From the NCBI GenBank assembly GCA_947561585.1, contig CANNZV010001610.1:54263-118262 (forward strand): a stretch of 64,000 nucleotides of DNA, in the 5' to 3' direction. This DNA is from Caprella mutica. Lineage: Eukaryota; Arthropoda; Malacostraca; Amphipoda; Caprellidae. The notes below the pieces were generated by a model. That model searched no databases. It was not told where the DNA came from and was given only the letters and a program-made list of their open reading frames with translations. Below are positions 36,943 through 48,925 of this stretch, piece after piece (position 1 is the first letter of the stretch; every line of letters starts with the position of its first letter). The position numbers and the translations under genes are program-made.

Positions 36943-37615
36943 TTAAAGGGGTCATTTCAGACCAATATTTTTTATTTAGTACAATTTGTCTGAAACTTCA
37001 CATTTATTTGTAAAAATACATAAAAATGTTTATGCTCATAGTACTTACTCAAAATTTTTGATAGTTTTTGAGTTTATCGAGTTTTTTGCCTTTTTTGGGG
37101 GTAATTTTTGGCGCGCACTTTCTGGAGAAGAAATAAATGGATTTTTTTTTTCTATAGAATGCTATTTTCCTTATGAATAAATGTTAGTAAGCGTTCTTGC
37201 GAATTTTGTTCTTCTTTTTCAATAATTCACAATTCCCCTTTTTTTCACTTTTCATATATATTAACCAATATTTTGTATTAAAAAATTTGAAATTTGGCTT
37301 CCCAAGAATTGAAGATACAATATTTCCCTGTATTTTGAAATTTGAATGGTGAAAATCGGTCTGTAAACACTTCAAAAAGTGATCTTTGAATGTGAACAAA
37401 AAGAAGTGGGAGAAAACGCTTCTAAAGTTTGAAAGTTTGGTTATTCCTGCGATAACCACGCTACAGTTTTCGTACGATTGTAGCAGTCCGGTACGTTTTT
37501 CGCTATTCTGATTCCAGATTATTCCAGAGAAAATGTTCGAGAATAATTCTAGCCAAAAAACGTAAATTGAAAATTTGAATTTTTTTTAGTCAGTTTAGCC
37601 CCCTTAATATGCAAA
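36943..37615. mobile_element. Possible TTAA-flanked MITE
   Basis: TTAA followed by AGGGGTCATTTCAGACC at the left, and TAGTCAGTTTAGCCCCC followed by TTAA at the right; the ends match loosely as inverted repeats. No coding potential. Offered as a weak call because the ends diverge. Confidence 0.35.
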
Positions 37616-38090
37616 CTATATAAAATAAGGTTCAGTATATATTTCTTTACATGACTTGAAATAATTGAAAGGTCCCATTCACTCAAAATTTGAAAAAAAT
37701 CTGCAATTGTTATAAATTCGTAGAACTTTGGTTATATAACTTACCACCGTTATCAGAAAATAAATTGATGAAGTATTTCTCTCATAATTAGTTAAATAAA
37801 AAGACCAATTTGGTCTATTATAGGCTTGATTTCAATATGTTGTTCATTTAGATATTTGCATTATTTTATGTTCAAAAATTTATTTCAATAAACTTATCAT
37901 TATTATAAGAATATTCACACTCAACCTTCGCTATCCAACTTTCTAACAGATTAAATAGATGGAAATGAAATGAAGTTCGAGTTTCTCTCTTATTTTCCTT
38001 TGTTTTAATCAAATTAGCAGTTCTATAGATTTTATGATTCATTAAAATGATTAGTAAGGAGTATCGTTATATTTTTCCCTCTTAAGGGGT
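37616..38090. other. No recognised feature
   Basis: AT-rich; nothing seen. Confidence 0.5.
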
Positions 38091-39680
38091 CAACCCATCG
38101 ATTTTGGTGCAAATTGTCAAATTTCTTTTTATTGCTGAAAAAGTGTCTTTAGGTAGTGAGCTTTCATGTCCCAAATTTTTGTGAGGGTACGACCACTCAC
38201 GACCAAAAGAGGGGGAGGGGCAGGTGAGGGTCAAAATTCATGATTTTTTAACTATTTTATTCTTGAACTGATCGTTCTGAAATTTCTATTACATGTAACT
38301 TGTCAAAAGCAACCCATTTTGTTCATGTAACTTTTTCAAATCTGGCTTTAGTTTTCGAAAAAATGTAATTTTTTCAATATAAAAAAATCTTTTACAAATT
38401 ACAAAAGACGAGAAGTGTATGAGTGTATATGCTAAAATAAAAACAAAGACAGTCTTAGAATCCTTTGAACATTTTGAGCAAATGTATAGAGGGGTATTTC
38501 AAATTTCCATCTGGTTTTTCAATTATAAGCTTTTTTGATGACTAACTAAAATTTTCGAAAAAAAATCCAAAGTTTCGATTTTGAACTGCGACAAAAAGAG
38601 AATGATGTTCTAATTTTGAAAAAACCATCTATAGATTTGTTATGAATATTCCAAAGATTCTATAAATGTCTTTAGTTTTCTTGTAGCGTGAAAACTCATT
38701 GTTTTCTCGTCTTTCTTAGTTGGAAAACACAATTTAATTTTTTTACAAATTTCAAAAGACGATAGGTGTAAAAGTGTATATGCTAGAATGAAATGAGAGA
38801 TTTTTCATTTTCTTCCTCGTTCTCTTTTTATCGCAGTTCAAAATCGAAAATTTTGAATTTTTTTAAATTTTAGTTAGTCATCAAAAATGCTTATAGAAGA
38901 AAAAACAGATGAAAATTTGAAAAATCCCTCTTTAGATTTTTTCGAAATGTTCCAAGGATTCCAAAACTGTCTTCGTTTTTATTCTATCTGTCTTCGTTTT
39001 ATGTAGCATATACACTCATACACTTCTCGTCTTTTGAAATTGGTAAAAAATAAAATTTAAAAACTACATTTTTTTCAAAAACTAAAGCCAAAATCGAAAA
39101 AGTTAATCGAATAAAATGTGTTTCTTTTGCAAAGTTACATCAACTGTAGAAATTTCAGAACGATCAGTTCAAAAATAAAAAAGTGTTTTCAAAAACTGAG
39201 ATTGCCCTTCCTATACGACATTTTTATATTTATGGCATTTATGGAATTTATGACGGTATTATAGGTAATTCACAGGTAAAATATGATAACTAAGCCTTTA
39301 TATCCCATATATATCACAGAATTACAATGAAAACAGCATTCAAAATTCATCCATAGTGTATTTTCCAACTAAAAAAGACGAGAAGTCAATGAGTTTTTAA
39401 GCTACAAGAAAACTAAAGACAATTTTAGAATCTTTGGAGCATTATTAACAAATTTCAAGAGGGCTTTTTTCAAATATCTTACTCGTTTTTTTTCGCAGTT
39501 TTCGCAAATCATTTTTTTATTTTATTTTAGTTTGTCATCAAAAAAGGTTAGTAAAAAAAACAGGAAGGAAATTTGAAAATTCCCTCCCTACATTATTTTT
39601 GAAATGTTCCAAGGATTCCAAAACTGTCTTCTTTTTATTCTAGCATATACACTCATACACTTCTTGTCTTTTGAAATTTG
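38091..39680. repeat. Large palindromic repeat
   Basis: Begins TTAAGGGGTCAACCC. Arms of about 350 bp (38265-38612 and 38812-39181) are inverted copies: GATCGTTCTGAAATTTC against GAAATTTCAGAACGATC, GGCTTTAGTTTTCGAAAAA against TTCAAAAACTAAAGCC, and AAAAGACGAGAAGTGTATGA against its complement. A third arm-like segment continues at 39365-39680. A relative lies at 2829-3300. No transposase; the right border was not found. Confidence 0.8.
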
Positions 39681-39819
39681 TCTCTTTCTCACCAATCCGC
39701 CTGTTAGATATTCATCTGTCAGCTGGTAAACCTCGAAGATAACTCCTCCACTCCCCTCTATCTTCATACAACTTTTCATTCACCACCTCTCTCAGCTGTT
39801 ACCCTCTCCTCACTATTGC

Positions 39820-39868
39820 TCTGTCCACACCCTCTGTCCACACCCTTTGTCCACACCCTGTCCACACC
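39820..39868 (+). repeat. 13-bp minisatellite
   Basis: Four copies of CTGTCCACACCCT with small variations. Confidence 0.85.
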
Positions 39869-41040
39869 AAAACGATTGGTCCAAAAATAAAAAAGTTTTT
39901 TTCAATTGAGGGTAGACCCCCAATTTGTGTTGTACTTTCTCTCTTTTCAAAGTTTTTAATCAATATTTCTTTCGAAATAATGATCAATCGGTGTCATCAA
40001 TGTGACTCTGGGAACAATGGGACATGCTGAATAACTTCTTTTTTGAGGATAATTTTGCATTCAGCGGTTGGGGTGCATTGCATTCAGCGGTTGGGGTGCA
40101 GTCAGCTCTGCGTGTAACAGCGAAAACGTGTTTCAGCCCTAGTAACCTATCCCTTGAAAGTTTGCTCAGCAACCTATGGAGTAACTAAAACTGTTATAAA
40201 ATCTCAACAAATTAGCTTTTCAATATTTTGTCTTCATAAAAACCTTCATTAGATATTTATACATCCATTGGTAAACGCCAAAGAGTAGTTATCTATTTAA
40301 AATAAAATTAACAAGCAAAGACAAGAAACAAATATTCCTTTGGTTTCTAACTATTTGTGCAAAAGCCATTTTACCAACTCATCAATGGAATCCTTATACA
40401 TTCACAAAAGTAAATATAACTTAATTGATATATAACTGTGGGTGCAAAAGGGTTCAACAATTAAAAAAATACCAGAAAGAAATATGTACATTTAATATTT
40501 TTTCTAATATACTAACTCAAAGTTGTGTTCCGTTTTTTATTTTTTTGTATATTTGTATATTCGAATAAATGATCATAATATGAGTAACTTGTACTTAATC
40601 ACCATCTTTTTTGTATAATCGAATGTATTTATGCAGGAAAGTAAAAATCATGAAAAGACAGCTTCCAAATTGGTTTAAAAATAAAAGTTATTAATCTTTT
40701 TACATTAGGACTGGTCCACCTGAACCAGTCCCTAGGTTACTAAGGATAAAGGTGTGAATTGTTCGTACTTTGTTTCAATTGTTATAAATTTGTTAATTTA
40801 ACATTTAATGCTTACTGCATTCTTCCATAATATTAGGTAATATGTAAAATATGATCATAGGAAATTATTGCCTATATACTTTTGTAGTTGAGCAACAATA
40901 CCCATATGATTTTAATATTGAGTTATGTGATCATCGGGACAGAAAATTTGGTTTTAACAATGGGACAGTGCACTATTGTCAACCAAACTTTATTCCATAT
41001 GAATAAATAAAGTAAATATTTATGATAAAATAACGTGAAC
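39869..41040. other. Spacer with a short direct repeat and a hairpin
   Basis: TTGCATTCAGCGGTTGGGGTGCA is directly repeated at about 40057 and 40079. GACTGGTCCACCTGAACCAGTC at about 40710 can form a 7-bp stem. No gene seen. Confidence 0.5.
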
Positions 41041-41076
41041 TGTAGCTTCAGGGTTTCTTGTAGAGACAGAACATCA

Positions 41077-41283
41077 AGCTGAAGCGGGACTTTCGACCAT
41101 TATCAAAGGCTTTAGCCATCTGAGGTCATCGCAAATCAGAGCATATGAAACAAATTTCACATAATAAAAGAAAAAGACGCAGCATGATTGCAACGGATAC
41201 ACCAGAGAAAGAAGAACATTTTGCCGGTGCCACTATAAAGAGAATGCCTTCGAAATCACGTCATAAAGTATCCGTAGAAGGCT
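41077..41283 (+). pseudogene. Pogo/Tigger-type transposase C-terminal remnant
   Basis: A short frame reads HNKRKRRSMIATDTPEKEEH, which resembles the basic linker and TDTPEKxxxE motif found after the DDE domain of many pogo/Tigger-like transposases. The upstream frame is shifted and has stops (the expected PLPKA-like stretch appears as a broken TTIIKGFSHL region). No DDE core remains. The assignment rests on this one motif. Confidence 0.45.
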
Positions 41284-42103
41284 TGTAAACTCTTGTTCTT
41301 AATTCGCCTGGTACAGAACTCTCAATCTAACTGATCCATTCATCTGAAGAAGTGGACGAAGATATGCTCAATTAATGAACTTTAACCTCAATGGAAAACG
41401 TTAGGAATGATGGTTTATGTTCTTGTAGAGTTTGATGCGACTTCTAAAACAAATACTGTTGATGTGATTTACTAAGACAAAGGATGAAAAAGATAAATAA
41501 GAAACATTTATGTTAGGCTAAGATTCAAGTGCAATGAGTTTCATTTTCCAAATGTTCCTAGAGGAACATTTGGAAAATGTTCTAGAGGTCATTAAACTGA
41601 TATTAGGTGAACCAAATAAGTGTGGGACAACATAAAGAGATAATTCGAACTTGAAATTCGACTATAACCTCAACAAGATAGTCGTTAAATGAACTGTATC
41701 ATCGTTCACCAGGACATGTACCATTGTTCACAGTGTTGGTATAAAATGGTCATTTTTTTTTCTAGCGAACAGAAAATATGATACCATTCTAGTTGGTTCT
41801 ATTTTTATTAAGGAATATCTATTTTACATATGGGTTTTTCATTGTTCATAATTTACCCATAGTAAATTGAATATCTACCTTTTTGTCTCATTGATGACAA
41901 CTTTCCCCTACACGCTCACCTGTCGGATTAATTGACTTTTTCTTTACTTGAAATGCTGAGGGAAGAAGAACAACAAAAAAAAATCGCATATTACAATCAA
42001 TATATAGAACCAAATATGAAATGGTTTACAGTTTTAAGATTAGTAACCTTAGCTCTAATAAATAGAGTAAAACAGGAAACACTTTAGTAGGGCGGATAGG
42101 TGA

Positions 42104-43735
42104 AGATGTTCACTTCTGCAGGAAAGCAAGAAAAATCGTCCTAGGCAGTTTAATAGTATACTGAATCCGAATTTGACCGGATCCACGCTGGCAAATCAAT
42201 GCTTCCTACTCAAAATTGACATTCAGTGGTCGAAAACCAAAAAAATAACACATTTTCTTTTTATTGTCTACAATCGATCCTCTTATTTTTCTTTACAAGA
42301 AAATGAAAATCAAATGTTGAAAAACGTAATTTATAACAGCACTGGCTGGCTGTTATAAAGTGAAGTTTTGTGAAGAATATATTTTTAGATAAGTTCAATC
42401 TTAACATTTTAATATCTAGATATATCTATTATCGCCAATGAAAGCACCGCTTTTATCCTTGGTGGTGACAAGTATCTTTCCCTTTGGCGAATGTGTGGAT
42501 TCTACGGCTGGGAATATATCTTGGAAAGTTCTATTTTATTGTTGGCAATTCGCAATAAAGTTTTCCAGTTATGAGGAATACGTGTCCTGTTAGACACTCG
42601 AAGCAGATCTCCAGTGCCTTGACACTCTCTATTGTGGGCCTCCAAGCTGTCAGCAGTACAGCAGGCCCACACAGCATCTACTCGAGTAGCGACATGCAGC
42701 TGCATCATGAGGTATGGGATGAAAACTATCTCATTGTATTCTTAAAAGTTTTTCACACTATTTTTTGCATATTTTGGTTCTAACACATGAACAAGTGCAG
42801 ATGTACAAATTTTTAACTGTAGTTTTATAAACAATTATGATGGGAGATGCGCAGCCTATGACAATATGTTTTATATAAATGTGCATATGTGAGTGTTTAA
42901 TAATATATTTCACAATAAAAAACATTATTCGAGACAATTATTTAGTTTTTGTTACAACTGGTTTTAAGGAGGAGGGGGGGGGGGAAGCTATCTTTTTTAT
43001 TCACTTTCCAATTTAGCTGCAACTATGCAGTCATCTGTAGAAATAAATTCAAGACATTTTTGTTTGCATACATTTTCTTGAATATATGATATTTTCGATG
43101 ATATTTAATCTTTTGGAAAATTTTGTTAATTTTTCAAGATTTAATAATTTTGGTCAAATGTTTTTGGTTTATGGTCTAAAACATTGGTAATGACAGCCAA
43201 AGTAATTAATGGATCAGAAATATAAGAGTTTCATTTTTATAAGTTTTGAGAATTTTGAGAAAAAAAATATATGATTTTTTAATTTCATTCCCTCAAAACT
43301 CTATAAAAACAAAAATTTTGAGGTCAAAATTATATAAAAATGTATCCGCATTCCATACCTTTCACTTTCTTCTTCATTTTGTACTTGGGTTGACAAAAAT
43401 CAGTCTGAATATGACGAAGGTATTATAGCAAAAATATATTCCTTACGAAACTCCACTTTATAACAGCCAGTGAATGCAAATACCGCTGAACGCCAACACT
43501 TTCTGGTACAAACCGTATTAGATCAAGTACGTTTTAAGATATTCGGTTTTCATATTCCTGTAAAGAAAAATATGGAAATATATTTTAGACAATAAATATT
43601 AAATCAGTTGTTTTGAGTAGGAAGCATTGGTTTGCAGCGAGGATCCGATCAAATTCTTATTCAATATACTATTAAGTATTAAACTGCCTAGGACGAATTT
43701 TCCTGCTTTCCTGCAGAAGTGAACATCCAGTCAGT
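42104..43735. mobile_element. 1.6-kb element with about 250-bp inverted ends
   Basis: The left arm (42104-42358) and right arm (43440-43735) are diverged inverted copies: ATGTTCACTTCTGCAGGAAA at the outer ends, TAGGCAGTTTAATA, AATGCTTCCTACTC, TATTGTCTA, TTTTTCTTTACA, and GGCTGTTATAAAGTG at the inner edge. The interior holds the minus-strand remnant at 42430-42708 and AT-rich DNA. The target duplication was not identified. Confidence 0.8.
42430..42708 (-). pseudogene. Remnant of a repeat-associated protein (RxDVVW...NWxxFLR...NKxEL type)
   Basis: The minus-strand frame reads ATRVDAVWACCTADSLEAHN, then VSNRTRIPHNWKTLLRIANN and KIELSKI. This follows a pattern I know from uncharacterised, multi-copy proteins in invertebrate genomes: RIDVVWD-like, then a variable basic stretch, then V/IPxNWxxFLRxDxNKxELFxFL. 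The frame stops after the KIELSKIYSQP region. Further broken similarity may continue to 42400. No known biochemical function. Confidence 0.5.
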
Positions 43736-44390
43736 TATTGCTACATATCCGTCACAATACTCATCTTTAACTGAATAAAAAAGATTGTTCGAAAATTTTA
43801 AAAAATAGTCTTTATCCGGAAACCATTCGATTATATTTTGGAAGCGATCTGGTCAAAGGTCAAGGTCATTTATAACTCAAAAAGTATTCAACCAAATTGC
43901 CTGAAATTCGGTGAAATTTCCGACGAAGTCTCAACGAGTCCATGCCTTCTGGGTTCAGGTTGCTAAAATGCATAAACCAGCTTGAGAAAAAAATCATCTG
44001 ACTGATATTATATTATTATGTTTATATATATTATGCAATTAAATTTGTCAATGCAATTATTTCTATTTAATTCCCAATTTATGATATCGATATCTATTTT
44101 TTCAATTATCTATGATACCACTGTTTTAATATTTAATAAAACATACGAAGGGAAAGTATCGCTTCGACGATCTCAGTCGAAGCTGTTACCCATAAAAATA
44201 TTTTTATATATGTATTTACAACAAAAAATGTATCCAATGGCTAAGTATGTATGTATATATAATTCATCAATTATTAATTATAGTAGCCTTTACGTATCTA
44301 TGTAGCAATATTGTGCATTTTTATTATTATACTAAAATGATGAACATGTAGATTCAATTGCAGTGGATACATTACATTTTCAACAATTGT
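43736..44390. other. No recognised gene
   Basis: AT-rich; contains one GGTCAAGGTCATTTATAACTC copy (about 43855) matching the motif near 5198. Otherwise nothing. Confidence 0.5.
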
Positions 44391-44411
44391 TAACTAGTGT
44401 TATACTTACAG

Positions 44412-44570
44412 ATCAGGAAAGTTGCAATTTGTTCGGAAATGTTTATCTGTCAACCTTGAATTTTGTTAGCAGTGTTGTTTTGAAGAGGCCAGAACTGGTA
44501 CAACTCCAAGATGTGGCCTTATGGAAGACAATTCTCTCAACCCCCTCTCCTCATGGACAGGCGCTTATTA
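44412..44570 (+). pseudogene. Discoidin (F5/8C)-like gene fragment, exon A
   Basis: After a TTATACTTACAG acceptor-like site (ending about 44411) the frame reads QESCNLFGNVYLSTLNFVSS, then LQDVALWKTILSTPSPHGQA. It meets a GTATCA donor-like site at 44571. The DVALWK-T-S pattern matches the usual start of F5/8C/fucolectin-like domains (NVALxKP). Splicing to 44745 keeps the frame and yields NPSSNAVDGD, the next family hallmark. Inferred from motif and phase only. Confidence 0.45.
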
Positions 44571-44744
44571 AGTATCACACAGCAATTCCTTTAACATAAA
44601 ATTCTGTCTTGAATCTACTTAGAAAACAAGTTCAATCTTAGATGAACACGTTGAAGTAATTTCAAACACGTTCAAGAATGTTCAGACACGTTCAAGTTAA
44701 TATTCTGTAAAATAATGATTCTGAAGATATGATTATTTTTTCAG

Positions 44745-44820
44745 TCCCTCCAGTAACGCCGTTGATGGCGATTACACAGCATTCTACACCGGCAAGCGGA
44801 TCTCCATGTGTTGGTGGCTA
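44745..44820 (+). pseudogene. Discoidin-like gene fragment, exon B, interrupted
   Basis: Follows a TTTTTTCAG acceptor (ending 44744). In the frame set by exon A it reads PSSNAVDGDYTAFYTG and ends SMCWWL, a match to the SxAVDGD...C...WWxVDL core of the fold. At 44821 the sequence changes to the CACAGAGAAA end of an inserted element. The expected continuation appears at 48275. Confidence 0.5.
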
Positions 44821-45006
44821 CACAGAGAAAAAAGTTTACTCATATTTAATGGGTCAACAATTTATGCTTTGAATCAATTTATTACGTGAGTTAGTTCGAC
44901 TATATTCATGTTTTCACGTGTGTCAAAACAACTATGACGTGGTGTGTCACCAAACATAGTTAATTCAAATCATTTTATGGATTGAATCAACTTACTATGA
45001 GAGTTA

Positions 45007-45436
45007 AGGGGCCTTTACACGAGCACTGGTCAGTCCCACTATTCACCTCACTTTTTCACCACACTGCCCACCAATTAGCTCAGCGCCTTTACACGAGCAG
45101 AATGTGCTTTGGTGGGCACTGACACTTTAGTATCGTGGTTAGAATCTAATATGCTATTAAACACTAACGCTGTTAGTGTTTTATCTTTATAATCTTTAGA
45201 TTTTATTTTCCATAGGCATGGGTGCTCTTCAACTAGGCCAATGAAAGGGGTTGTTGATTGTCTGGCAATCGCTACTGACAAACAGTGGCACTTTGTGGTG
45301 AGCGTTCGCTCTCAGAGCGATAGCTTGGTCACCACCAAGTTTTGCCAAAAAGGGTGAGGCAAGTAGCAAAGTGGGCGTGGCATAGAGCAGTGTCACCACA
45401 AAGTGGCACTGAGCACTTACCGTGTAAAGGCCCCTT
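45007..45436. mobile_element. 430-bp MITE with long inverted ends
   Basis: AGGGGCCTTTACACG at the left and CGTGTAAAGGCCCCTT at the right, flanked by direct AGAGTTA copies (45000-45006 and 45438-45444; 8 bp with one difference if extended). Inner parts also pair (CAGTCCCACT..., GGTGGGCACTGACACTTT against AAAGTGGCACTGAGCAC). No ORF. Confidence 0.85.
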
Positions 45437-46983
45437 TAGAGTTACATTTTGGGAGTTTGAACATATGTTAAAACAACTATGACATGGTGAGTTGAAGTAA
45501 CTCACAAAGATTGTCAATTCAATGTATCTGGTGTATGAATTAACTATAGTAACCCACAAAGACTGTTAATCTTATGTATCTGGTGTATAAATTAACTTAC
45601 TATGAGAGTTGGCGCTACTTTTTTAAAGTTTAGGTGTGAGTTAAATCAAATGAGTATGTGGCAACTTTGCTTTCTTCAAAGCCAATTAATCGGTTGACAG
45701 TTTACAGTTCAAATCTTGTTTCAAGTGTTTTACGTGTTGAATGTGAACGCTCCTCAATACCGTTTTAGCGTTATATGCACTAAATAGTATTATCGCTACC
45801 GATCGATTATTAATTAATTCTATTAATACAAAGATAAATGTCTGCCTTACTATTCTAAAATTTTGGGGATTGATAGGCTAGCGGCTAGGTAGTAATTTGA
45901 AGAGCTGATTATCAGTATATAACTTTTCATAATAATAAATTGTGACTACTGCCTTTAGTTTGTAGACTGATATCCAAACTAATTTCCTAGATTATTATAT
46001 GTTAACTTATTTAAGCATCATACCTACCTAGTTGTTTTTTTCAGTGCCAACCTTCTACATAGGCTATTCAGTTAATGTGCTGTCCTCAAATAGGGTAGGT
46101 TCCAAATTATCAGGCGATTTCAAATTTTCGGTCACGTATGAAATATAGTATACTGTATATAGCTAACTAATAGCTAATATTAATTATTTTATATAGTTTT
46201 TTAGGCGACCGAAAATGTGGAACCGTCCGATATTTCAGAACTTATCCTAGTATCTTAAGTAAAGTGGTCTGATAATCTAAATATTTTAAAACGAGTTAGT
46301 CTACCTATAGGTAGGGTTACACAGGTAAATTCAGTTCTTTAATTTATGAATTATGGCCCTATTAAGAGAGTCTCAAAATCATTCTGAAATTAGTTTAGCT
46401 ATATATTGAATTGCTGAATGTCATAATTAGTTCATTTTATGATAGGTTCTATTTATTTCACGACTACCTTGAAGCCATGATGGTTATTAATGTTTCTGAG
46501 ATAAGAGACCGCAGTTAGTAAAAGTGCCCCAATTTACATACTTGACCCTAGTTTTCTATGACCGGGAGAACTCCATCCAGGGAGGTAGTTGGAGGAGAAC
46601 ACCATCCAGGGATTCGGCAGGGAGAACTCCAACCAGAGGTAAGCCTTTTGATATATTATACTTTTTTGGTATTTAATTAAAAAGTCTAAATTAATAGTGT
46701 AATAATGAACAAAATTATGAGGATTAGCCAGGAAAATCCATTGCATTTATTAGAGCTAAATTTATACTGCATCTGAAGATTTATAAATAGATTAATATTT
46801 TATATAAATAATTTACCTATATGAAACAATTCTCAGTTAATAATTCTCTTCATTTCTTTATTAATATGGTTTTCTATATTTTCTGAATCTACTTTCAGAT
46901 CTTTATGAAGAATTGATAGAGTAGATCAACGTCATCAACCATCGGAGTCCTCTTCAATTCCTTTGAATGATTCAGGAACAATT

Positions 46984-47264
46984 ATGGTAGGTCAAAGTAA
47001 GTAGTTGAAAATGTTAGATGATTTTTAAATATGTATTTGCAATATGATTAGCTCTTACTTTTTCATATGCTTTTTGGGATTCCAGACATGAAAAGAATAC
47101 CGAAGCTGTCGCTATCTCATCACAAAAGGAAAAAGAGTAGGTATGTTATTGATAATGTATATAATCGATACTATAAATTTCGATTAAGAATCTCTTATTT
47201 CAGCAATTGGCAACCTATAGTCGTAACAGACAGTGACGAGGATTCAAATTGTTCTTCAATTTGA
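46984..47264 (+). CDS. Candidate small spliced gene, function unknown
   Basis: Three short segments keep one frame across two consensus introns. ATG at 46984 runs to a GTAAGT donor at 46997; ATTCCAG leads into 47086-47140, which meets GTATGT; TATTTCAG leads into 47204-47264, ending in TGA. The predicted product is about 42 residues: a basic stretch (SLSHHKRKKS) and then NWQPIVVTDSDEDSNCSSI. The hydrophobic-acidic IVVTDSDED resembles SUMO-interacting motifs. The second intron (63 bp) also lacks stops, so an unspliced reading is possible. An in-frame TGA at 46906 limits upstream extension unless another exon exists. Coding is unproven. Confidence 0.25.
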
Positions 47265-47867
47265 CCTTGGTAATTCTATTAGCATATTTCTATATCAGTG
47301 CCTATTAGTAAGGTGAATTGCACTAAAATATGGTTTAGAAGATAAAGGCTTTATTATTATTCATTAAGTTATATTATAATTGCAGCATATCAAAGATTTA
47401 TTCTATCAACTTTTGTTTTTGTAATCTAGCCTGGTTAATTAGTTTATCTAGCCTACCTATTTATCACTAGGTAAAATTATTTACGTCATCTAACTACTTA
47501 TTTATAAACTGACCTGGTGAAGTTATTTATTCAATCTAATCTATTTATTTACAACTAATAACCATATATCAATTCATCGTATCGAAAACATTTCAAAAAG
47601 CAAAGATTAGTATAGGTGATCAATCATTTTTTTAAATCAAAATAGTATGCATATCACAGAAGCAAAAGTAGGAAAATAAATGAACATGTTAGATTTGGTC
47701 CTAGAAACTAAATAGTCTAATCTAATTGATATCGGGACCAAACTCGAGATTAGGATTTAATAGAGTAAATATATTGACTGAAAAAGTCATGTAAAAAGTC
47801 TGGCTACTGCTAATCTGACCTAGATTTCAACCTACAATAATAGTTGATATACATTTACTTAGTTTAC

Positions 47868-48060
47868 TAGTAGTTGATATAACCAACACGAGATGTTGAT
47901 ATAACCTACAATAGTAGTTGATATAACCTACACGAGTAGTTGATATAGCCTACACGAATAGTTGGTATAACCTACACGAGTAGTTTGGTATAACCTACCC
48001 GAGTATTTGGTATAACACATAGGAGTGATTGGAGAAACATACACAAGTAGTTGATGTAAC
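47868..48060 (+). repeat. 22-bp minisatellite
   Basis: About eight imperfect GTAGTTGATATAACCTACACGA units, drifting to GTAGTTTGGTATAACCTACC on the right. Confidence 0.88.
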
Positions 48061-48274
48061 CTTGTTCTACAGGTGTTATAACCATTACATATAATTAGTT
48101 CAACCCTCGCGAGTAGTTTTGACTATCACAGGTAGCTGTTGTGACCTTCGGGAACTAAAAATAATCAACTCACATATGCGCCTACCTCACCACGTAGGTA
48201 GGCGCTTAAATAAACCATAAAATTTAGTCGAAACAAATCAAATATGACTTGATTCAACTAATCCTTTCTCTGTG

Positions 48275-48402
48275 TGTGAATCTATAAGTTGGTAATTCCA
48301 ATGAGACTTATCGAATTGTATTAAATGTTATTCCTAACGGGTGCGAGGTGGGGAAACACCATTGTGACATGCCCGGATTTGACTCCATTCACCTAAATTG
48401 AA
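48275..48402 (+). pseudogene. Discoidin-like gene fragment, continuation
   Basis: Directly after the CTCTGTG end the frame reads GVNL-stop-VGNSNETYRIVLNVIPNGC, closely fitting the WWxVDLG...YRIxxVxIxN stretch that should follow the CWWL cut off at 44820. One in-frame TAA interrupts it and a stop follows the GFDSIHLN stretch. Taken with 44412-44820 it suggests a dead paralogue of the lectin-like gene at 56148. Confidence 0.4.
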
Positions 48403-48825
48403 ATGTGAATTCGATTTCTAGTTACTGGATTCTTGATCCTTATTTTTTCTTGTTTCAAATTCATTCAAGACAGCGGAGTTTCCGATTCTGCAGTAGCCGT
48501 TTATGTCTAATCAATTATAGACATTAATTCTTCTCTTAGCAGATACATCTTCATTTCTACTTTCGAAGTATGATACAAGCATGCTTTAACCGCTTGGAAT
48601 TATATACACAGGTAGACCGTGTTATCATACATCTAGCAACTGATATATATTTAGCAGACAATTATTCTTTGTGAATAATTTTGTTTACTTTCATGAAGAA
48701 TAAAATAAGACACGAGTTGAAATGTTATGTTGATCTGATACAAAATATTCTGTTTTCATAGCAAACCACCGACCAAAATTATTAATTAAGAGAGTTCACT
48801 GTATATGTGTATACCGGTATCCGGC

Positions 48826-48925
48826 GGATTGGCCGAAAACGAATTTGCTGAAACCAAATTCTCCGAAAACTAATTCGTCGAACCGGATTCTCCGAAACGA
48901 ATTTGCCGAGATCCAAATTTACCTA
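48826..48925 (+). repeat. Left end of a TTGCCGAAA-family foldback element
   Basis: GGTATCCGGCGGATTGGCCG followed by AAAACGAATTTGCTG, AAACCAAATTCTCCG, AAAACTAATTCGTCG, and AAACGAATTTGCCG units. It matches the ends at 34050 and 34875. No right partner was found, so it is probably truncated. Confidence 0.75.

Larger units (their letters stand above)
44821..48274. mobile_element. 3.45-kb insertion with CACAGAGAAA ends
   Basis: Left end CACAGAGAAA and right end TTTCTCTGTG are exact complements, with further loose inner similarity (CTCATATTTAA and TCATATTTGAT). The inner sequence near 44880-45000 repeats at 45470-45620 (ACAACTATGACGTGGTG, AATTAACTTACTATGAGAGTT). A target duplication could not be defined, and an alternative right end near 45660 is possible. 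It contains the MITE at 45007-45436 and the candidate small gene at 46984-47264. Confidence 0.5.
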
